Assembly (NCBI GenBank): GCA_017553635.1 | Contig: JAFZKN010000007.1 | Coordinates: forward strand, 62,001-126,000 | Direction: 5' to 3' | Source of the DNA: Treponema sp. | Lineage (GTDB): Bacteria > Spirochaetota > Spirochaetia > Treponematales > Treponemataceae | Length of the DNA: 64,000 nt | In this document: in pieces, positions 59,881 to 64,000 of the stretch | How the letters are laid out: each line of letters opens with the position of its first letter | Numbering within the stretch: the first letter of the stretch is position 1 | The notes under the pieces: generated by a model | The model's database searches: none | What the model was told of the DNA's origin: nothing | What the model saw: only the letters and a program-made list of their open reading frames with translations | Position numbers and translations under genes: made by a program

Positions 59881-61269
59881 TTATCCAGCGTTTCGGATCA
59901 TACGGAAAAGGGACGGAACGTCCTTACATTCCTGAAGACCTATAAAGCCAATGATTACCTGACCCAAATTGGCAGTAAGCATAGGGCGGCGGACTTCTGT
60001 ATGTTCTATTATCTGATCATATTTTTCTTCTACGACTTTAAAAACATTTTTATCGATTTTTCTGTTTTCTGCCATTTCCGACATAATTGAAAGTGTTTTT
60101 TCTTTCGGAAACGACGGTTTATAGGTTCTAGGGTCTGTAAGGGCAGAAAAAATGTCGGCAACAGAAAGGATTTTATCCTGAAAAGTAAGCTCTTCATCGG
60201 TAAGCCCCCTGAAATAGCCTTTTCCGTCGAGAGACTCATGGTGGCGCGATGCGATATCTGCAATCTTATCAGAAACAATTCCCCTCATCATTTTTTCACC
60301 GCGTTCTGCATGAGACCTCATTATGTCCATCTCTTCATCAGAAAGCTTTCCCGGACTTTCAAGAATTTTTAAATCCACAGCCATCTTTCCTATATCGTGG
60401 AGAACTGCAGCTGTAAAGACTTCATCAGTTTCTTCATCAGAAAGATTTTCCATCCTGCATATCTCTGATGAATGAAAAGCCGTACTGATTATATGTGTCA
60501 CAGTAGATGTTGAAACAAAGTCTATGGAATAAATCATCATTTTTAAGAGAGCAAATGTATCATCGTAAGAGAATGTAAGTGATTTACAATATTCATCAAG
60601 AAGAATGCGGTAATCTTTTGTCTCGAGCTTTGAAGTTATTGCATTATTCTGATTTGCCTCTACAAAAAGATCCAGATATACAGGATTATACAGTTTTTTA
60701 CACTTTTCAATGAACTGTTCATCAAACGAATTGCTGTCAAAAACATATTTTGTTTTTCTCAACTTTATGCAGATTCTCATGCAGGTAAAAATTAAAGAAG
60801 CATATTCAACATAAGGTGTATTTAATTTTTTTGCATCCTCATAATTGTAATTATATAAAAGGATTGCTTCTGCAGCATCTTTAAGTGGTGTAAGATTTTT
60901 AAGAAAGAGGTACGAATAAAGGAATGTATGAGGAATTTTTGCTTTCTGCTCTTCTTCTCCCATAGTCATACTGGATAAATCTTTATAACCACCAATAGAA
61001 AATAAAATAGAAAGAAGAATCAGAATATTTCTATCAATATTCAGATCTATTTTATTTGCAAGTTTTATATAATCAAAAAGCTTTATCGAACAAAATGCCG
61101 TACGCTCTGCAAGATCAATATATTTTGAATCCATACAGCGCAGCATTCTTCTTAAAATTTTTATAATTTGTCCTGCGTCAACACAAGACTTAGGAATGTA
61201 TAAAAATTTTCCTTCAGGAGAATCCAATGTCTCAAGCTCTTCATAATCTGTAAACTCTTCCAATTCCAT
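59881..61269 (-). CDS. HD-GYP-type phosphodiesterase (GYF variant)
   Basis: A 462-residue soluble protein. An N-terminal region (~1-240) has no recognised domain but contains several long helices. The HD-GYP domain has VLHDIGKM (~289), RSHAERGEKMM, and HHESLDGKGYFRGL (~341), where the diagnostic GYP is GYF, then KILSVADIFSALTDPRTYKPS. The metal-binding His/Asp residues are kept. Such enzymes hydrolyse cyclic di-GMP or related dinucleotides. It follows the 511-residue protein's gene by 13 bp and ends the operon. Confidence 0.88.
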   Translation of the reverse strand: MELEEFTDYEELETLDSPEGKFLYIPKSCVDAGQIIKILRRMLRCMDSKYIDLAERTAFCSIKLFDYIKLANKIDLNIDRNILILLSILFSIGGYKDLSSMTMGEEEQKAKIPHTFLYSYLFLKNLTPLKDAAEAILLYNYNYEDAKKLNTPYVEYASLIFTCMRICIKLRKTKYVFDSNSFDEQFIEKCKKLYNPVYLDLFVEANQNNAITSKLETKDYRILLDEYCKSLTFSYDDTFALLKMMIYSIDFVSTSTVTHIISTAFHSSEICRMENLSDEETDEVFTAAVLHDIGKMAVDLKILESPGKLSDEEMDIMRSHAERGEKMMRGIVSDKIADIASRHHESLDGKGYFRGLTDEELTFQDKILSVADIFSALTDPRTYKPSFPKEKTLSIMSEMAENRKIDKNVFKVVEEKYDQIIEHTEVRRPMLTANLGQVIIGFIGLQECKDVPSLFRMIRNAG

Positions 61270-61282
61270 TTATTCAGTTCCT

Positions 61283-62818
61283 TCAATCCGTTTCTGCATT
61301 CAGCATTATAGCCTTACCGGAGGTTTCATTTACCGTAGAAGCCATAATCACAGCTGGACGCAGAATTAAAATCGACTTATCTTTATCATATACCGTTTTC
61401 GTTTTTCCATTCCTCAATTTTACTGAACGGGGAATCTCCTTAAAACCAATGATATATGAATCACCTATATACCTCATATCTTCTTTTGGATTAAACTGAA
61501 TTACTGTCTGACCATCAATCATCGAAATAGATGCAATTCCGGTCTCATTAAAATTCTCTGTTGAAATTGCATAAGTATCATCTTTAAATACAAAGTTAGC
61601 ACCATCAGAAGTGTACCACAATGAAGTATCTTCAAGTGCTTTTATAATTTCATCAACAGGAGTTGTATCTTTTTCCTGAGCAGTAAATGCTTTTTTATCA
61701 TTCAGTTTTTTATACTGTCCATCCCAAAGGTTATCTGCACCAATATGCATGCGGACATCGTCATAAGCACGAATTCTTACTTCATCAATATCAACGAGTG
61801 TAACTGCAAAACGACGGCCAAGATTCTCAATTGAAATATTTGCAGTCGATAAATAAATTCCGTTTTTATAAAGTGTACTTGAAATCCATGTATAAACTTC
61901 CTGAATATCATTTTCAAGAAAGATTACTTCAGATGCTTCATAATTAAAGTAAATGTAACGGATTGTAGAATCTTCACTCGAAGACTGATACCAAAGTCCG
62001 TCAAGATAATTTGCAAATGTCTTTACAGTTCCGTCCTGAATTTTTGCAAGTTCTTTTGATGCAAGATTTCGTCCGGTAACTTTTATCTGCCTTACCTGAG
62101 AATACTTTCCAATAGAAGGATTCCAGTCATATTCAGTTTGAAGCTGACTTAAAGAACCTTCACCTTCTGCAGGATCAGAAGAATAAACCCATACCGGAAA
62201 AGATTTCCCGGAACTGTGTGAAAGTTCATATGTATCAGTTCTGTTATACTGCTGAATGTAAATTGTTCCGTCAGATTTAAAATCTCCGATCTTGCTCAAA
62301 GAAAAACTGTCTGCTGCACCGTGACAGAAGAACATCTGAAGAACAGAAGAACCGTTTTCTGTAAATCCCTGATAAACAAGTGCAGTCTTGTGAGTACCCG
62401 TTATATCAAGACCGTTGTAAGAAAATGATCTGAACTGTGTAACTTCTGTCTGAATTTCTGCTACACGGACATACATTTTAGAATTTGGATTATAAATACC
62501 GATTACAACAATAAGATTAGGCTTTGATGACATTTTCGTAATCAGGATTTCATCATCAAGATTATCGTCATTAAGGTCAATTCCCATCGAACTCAAAAGC
62601 GTTTCGTCATTTTTAAGAGTCAAAAACGAAGTCGGTGTATTCTCTTCTACAATGGTAACATTATGCTCCTCTGTCACAGATTTTTTTCCCTGAGAATCTG
62701 CAGTTACAAGTGTAGGCTGGTTTTCTGAATCAGTTTTAGAAATAGTTTTCCTGCTAAAAAATATGATGGACAAAATAGCAGCGACAATAACAAATATTGC
62801 AGGTATAATTTTTTTCAT
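61283..62818 (-). CDS. Hypothetical membrane-anchored extracytoplasmic protein
   Basis: A 511-residue protein with one N-terminal hydrophobic helix (IIPAIFVIVAAILSIIFF) and a Ser/Thr/Glu-rich linker. A beta-rich body follows. It has an acidic IDLNDDNLDDEILI segment like a calcium-binding repeat strand, LDGLWYQSSSEDSTIRYIYFNYEASEVIFLEND, and a related second unit SLWYTSDGANFVFKDDTYAIS. Large treponemal surface proteins annotated as pallilysin-related adhesins have a similar size, but I cannot confirm kinship. It is probably co-transcribed with the HD-GYP gene. Confidence 0.6.
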   Translation of the reverse strand: MKKIIPAIFVIVAAILSIIFFSRKTISKTDSENQPTLVTADSQGKKSVTEEHNVTIVEENTPTSFLTLKNDETLLSSMGIDLNDDNLDDEILITKMSSKPNLIVVIGIYNPNSKMYVRVAEIQTEVTQFRSFSYNGLDITGTHKTALVYQGFTENGSSVLQMFFCHGAADSFSLSKIGDFKSDGTIYIQQYNRTDTYELSHSSGKSFPVWVYSSDPAEGEGSLSQLQTEYDWNPSIGKYSQVRQIKVTGRNLASKELAKIQDGTVKTFANYLDGLWYQSSSEDSTIRYIYFNYEASEVIFLENDIQEVYTWISSTLYKNGIYLSTANISIENLGRRFAVTLVDIDEVRIRAYDDVRMHIGADNLWDGQYKKLNDKKAFTAQEKDTTPVDEIIKALEDTSLWYTSDGANFVFKDDTYAISTENFNETGIASISMIDGQTVIQFNPKEDMRYIGDSYIIGFKEIPRSVKLRNGKTKTVYDKDKSILILRPAVIMASTVNETSGKAIMLNAETD

Positions 62819-62913
62819 ACTATATATAATATATGCTAATTGAATGTATGTCCATCAATTTAGAAAGCCTGAAATCAGGCAAAAAACACCCTTTTTTACG
62901 TTAAATTCTATTA

Positions 62914-62942
62914 TTGACCACTGCTAGAATTTAACTTAAAAT
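62914..62942 (+). promoter_or_regulatory. Promoter of Bax-inhibitor-1 gene, predicting a leaderless mRNA
   Basis: TTGACC (62914-62919), a 17-bp spacer and TAAAAT (62937-62942), then seven bases to the ATG at 62950. No ribosome site is seen. Confidence 0.6.
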
Positions 62943-62949
62943 CTATTTT

Positions 62950-63684
62950 ATGGATAAATTTATCACTTTAAAACAGGCTAAACCTGAAGTTCAGTGCCGT
63001 TTTATGACCGGCGTTTACCTTAGAATGATGTTTGCACTTGCAATTACAGGTGCAATAGCTTACGGAATTGCATATTGTTATGATAATAACATAACTTTGC
63101 TTTTAGGCATGCCTTTTAAGAAATTCTACAAAGAATATTTTAAAGTAATTTTCTGGACATGCATTATTGCTGAATTTATAGTTGTAATTGGATTTTCTTC
63201 AATAATACGTAAGGTCTCTCCTTTTACTGCCTTGCTGATGCTTGTTCTTTATGCTGTTTTAAACGGAATCACTTTTTCATCTGTTTTCCTTCATTTTGAA
63301 AAAGTTTCAATTGAAAAAATTTTCCTTGTAACATGCCTCATGTTCCTTGGAATGAGTATCTATGGTGCAATTACAAAATCAGACCTCCGTTCCGCAGGAA
63401 GAATTTTTATGATGGCATTACTCGGTGTTATCATAACAGGTTTTGTCAACATACTTTTCAAAAGTGAAATACTCGACTGGATTCTAAGTATAGTCGGAGT
63501 AGTAATATTCGTAGGACTTACTGCATATGATACTCAAAAACTCCTTAAACTTTCAATTTATGATGACGGCTCAAATTCATTCAAAAAATTTGCCGTATTA
63601 GGAGCTCTTGAACTTTATCTCGACTTCATAAACATCTTTACAAGACTTTTGTTCCTGTTCGGAAGAAAAAAAGAGGATAATTAA
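62950..63684 (+). CDS. Bax-inhibitor-1/YccA family membrane protein
   Basis: A 244-residue protein with seven membrane helices. Family landmarks are the N-terminal RFMTGVYLRMMFALAITGAIAYG, AVLNGITFSSVF, CLMFLGMSIYGAITKSDL and the C-terminal IVGVVIFVGLTAYDTQKLLKL with the conserved Asp, then LGALELYLDFINIFTRLLFLFG. BI-1/YccA proteins are calcium-leak or protease-interacting membrane proteins; the role here is not deducible. The stop shares an A with the start of the next gene (TAATG). Confidence 0.92.
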   Translation: MDKFITLKQAKPEVQCRFMTGVYLRMMFALAITGAIAYGIAYCYDNNITLLLGMPFKKFYKEYFKVIFWTCIIAEFIVVIGFSSIIRKVSPFTALLMLVLYAVLNGITFSSVFLHFEKVSIEKIFLVTCLMFLGMSIYGAITKSDLRSAGRIFMMALLGVIITGFVNILFKSEILDWILSIVGVVIFVGLTAYDTQKLLKLSIYDDGSNSFKKFAVLGALELYLDFINIFTRLLFLFGRKKEDN

Positions 63685-64000
63685 TGTCTCAAAAAATTGC
63701 TATCATAGGTGGCGGTATCGCCGGTCTCAGTGCAGGCATTTATGCGCAAAAAGCAGGCTTTGAATCTACTGTCTACGAAAAACATTCTGTTCCAGGAGGT
63801 CAGTGCACCGGCTGGATGCGGGAAGGTCATTACATTGATAACTGCATCTGCTGGATGACCTGTGCAAAGGAAGGGTATTATCTCTGGGATCTCTGGAAAG
63901 ACAGCGGAATATGTGCTGACGGAATTGAAATTCATCAGCACGATTACTTTTATAAATCAGAACTGGATGGTCAGACAATTCATCTCTGGCGCGATCTTAA
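63684..64000 (+). CDS. FAD-dependent oxidoreductase (3' end outside window)
   Basis: The frame starts at the ATG overlapping the previous stop and stays open to the window end (105 codons). The N-terminus IAIIGGGIAGLSAGIYAQKAGFESTVYEKHSVPGGQCTGW is a dinucleotide-binding Rossmann motif followed by an E for the ribose and a GG doublet, as in phytoene-desaturase/NAD(P)-binding amine-oxidase-like proteins. The segment GHYIDNCICWMTCAKEGYYLWDLW is Cys/Trp-rich. The substrate cannot be told from this fragment. Confidence 0.85.
   Translation, partial: MSQKIAIIGGGIAGLSAGIYAQKAGFESTVYEKHSVPGGQCTGWMREGHYIDNCICWMTCAKEGYYLWDLWKDSGICADGIEIHQHDYFYKSELDGQTIHLWRDL

Overview
The window looks like chromosomal DNA of a spirochaete of the genus Treponema, most likely a gut or rumen species. 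The evidence is moderately AT-rich DNA, many small lipoproteins, an electron-bifurcating [FeFe]-hydrogenase, a divergent WecG/TagA protein, CHASE2-cyclase and FecR proteins, a Bax-inhibitor-1 protein and class II IlvC. No rRNA, tRNA, CRISPR array, transposase or phage module was seen. Most genes lie on the minus strand.

Layout. 1-4.0 kb (-): two membrane proteins, a small unknown protein and a PflX-like radical SAM protein cut by the window edge. 4.0-4.5 kb: AT-rich spacer with three perfect DnaA boxes. 4.5-13.6 kb: STAS/zinc-ribbon protein; TrmJ-like methyltransferase; the ctpA-rsmE-wecG-like-AAA+ regulator operon; and, divergently, a MinD-like ATPase-lgt-tyrS operon. 13.7-19.7 kb (-): MacAB-TolC-type efflux operon, methyltransferase and small proteins. 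19.9-25.1 kb: FecR protein, outer-membrane protein and small secreted protein, divergent from a CHASE2 adenylate/guanylate cyclase. 25.1-27.5 kb (-): fabD-fabG-fabZ, ending in a palindromic insertion. 27.7-32.0 kb: secreted protein, polysaccharide deacetylase, and a soluble LacI-type-sensor histidine kinase with its response regulator. 32.1-41.2 kb: frameshifted sodium symporter, pyrE, acyl-CoA synthetase running into a histone-H1-like tail, NlpC/P60 protein, lipoprotein, CE2-like esterase, folA and an attenuator-controlled cat-like gene. 41.2-46.4 kb (-): Memo-like and DUF3160 lipoproteins and citramalate synthase. 46.5-48.0 kb (+): a circularly permuted amino-acid-binding protein with its permease. 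48.1-53.1 kb (-): degenerate AMP-binding fragment and hydABC hydrogenase. 53.3-57.9 kb (-): DUF4153 protein, cytidylate-kinase-like protein and a complete amino-acid ABC transporter. 58.3-59.8 kb (-): ilvC, with a second palindromic insertion at its 3' end. 59.9-64 kb: HD-GYP-type protein, unknown surface protein, Bax-inhibitor-1 protein and the start of an FAD oxidoreductase.

Most striking observations. (1) At both fabZ and ilvC the last nine codons, including the stop, are present twice, 112 and 116 bp apart, flanking a hairpin-rich insert of 85-89 bp. In fabZ the six differing codons are all synonymous, stop included. The two inserts share an AACTA-plus-hairpin core. This suggests a small element that inserts at gene ends and rebuilds the C-terminus. 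(2) The periplasmic binding protein at 46.5 kb has its two halves in swapped order. (3) The cat-like gene is preceded by a 32-codon leader ORF and mutually exclusive terminator and antiterminator hairpins. (4) Several genes have -35/-10 promoters that place transcription initiation on the start codon, implying leaderless mRNAs. (5) The acyl-CoA synthetase reads in frame into an H1-like basic protein that has its own ribosome binding site.
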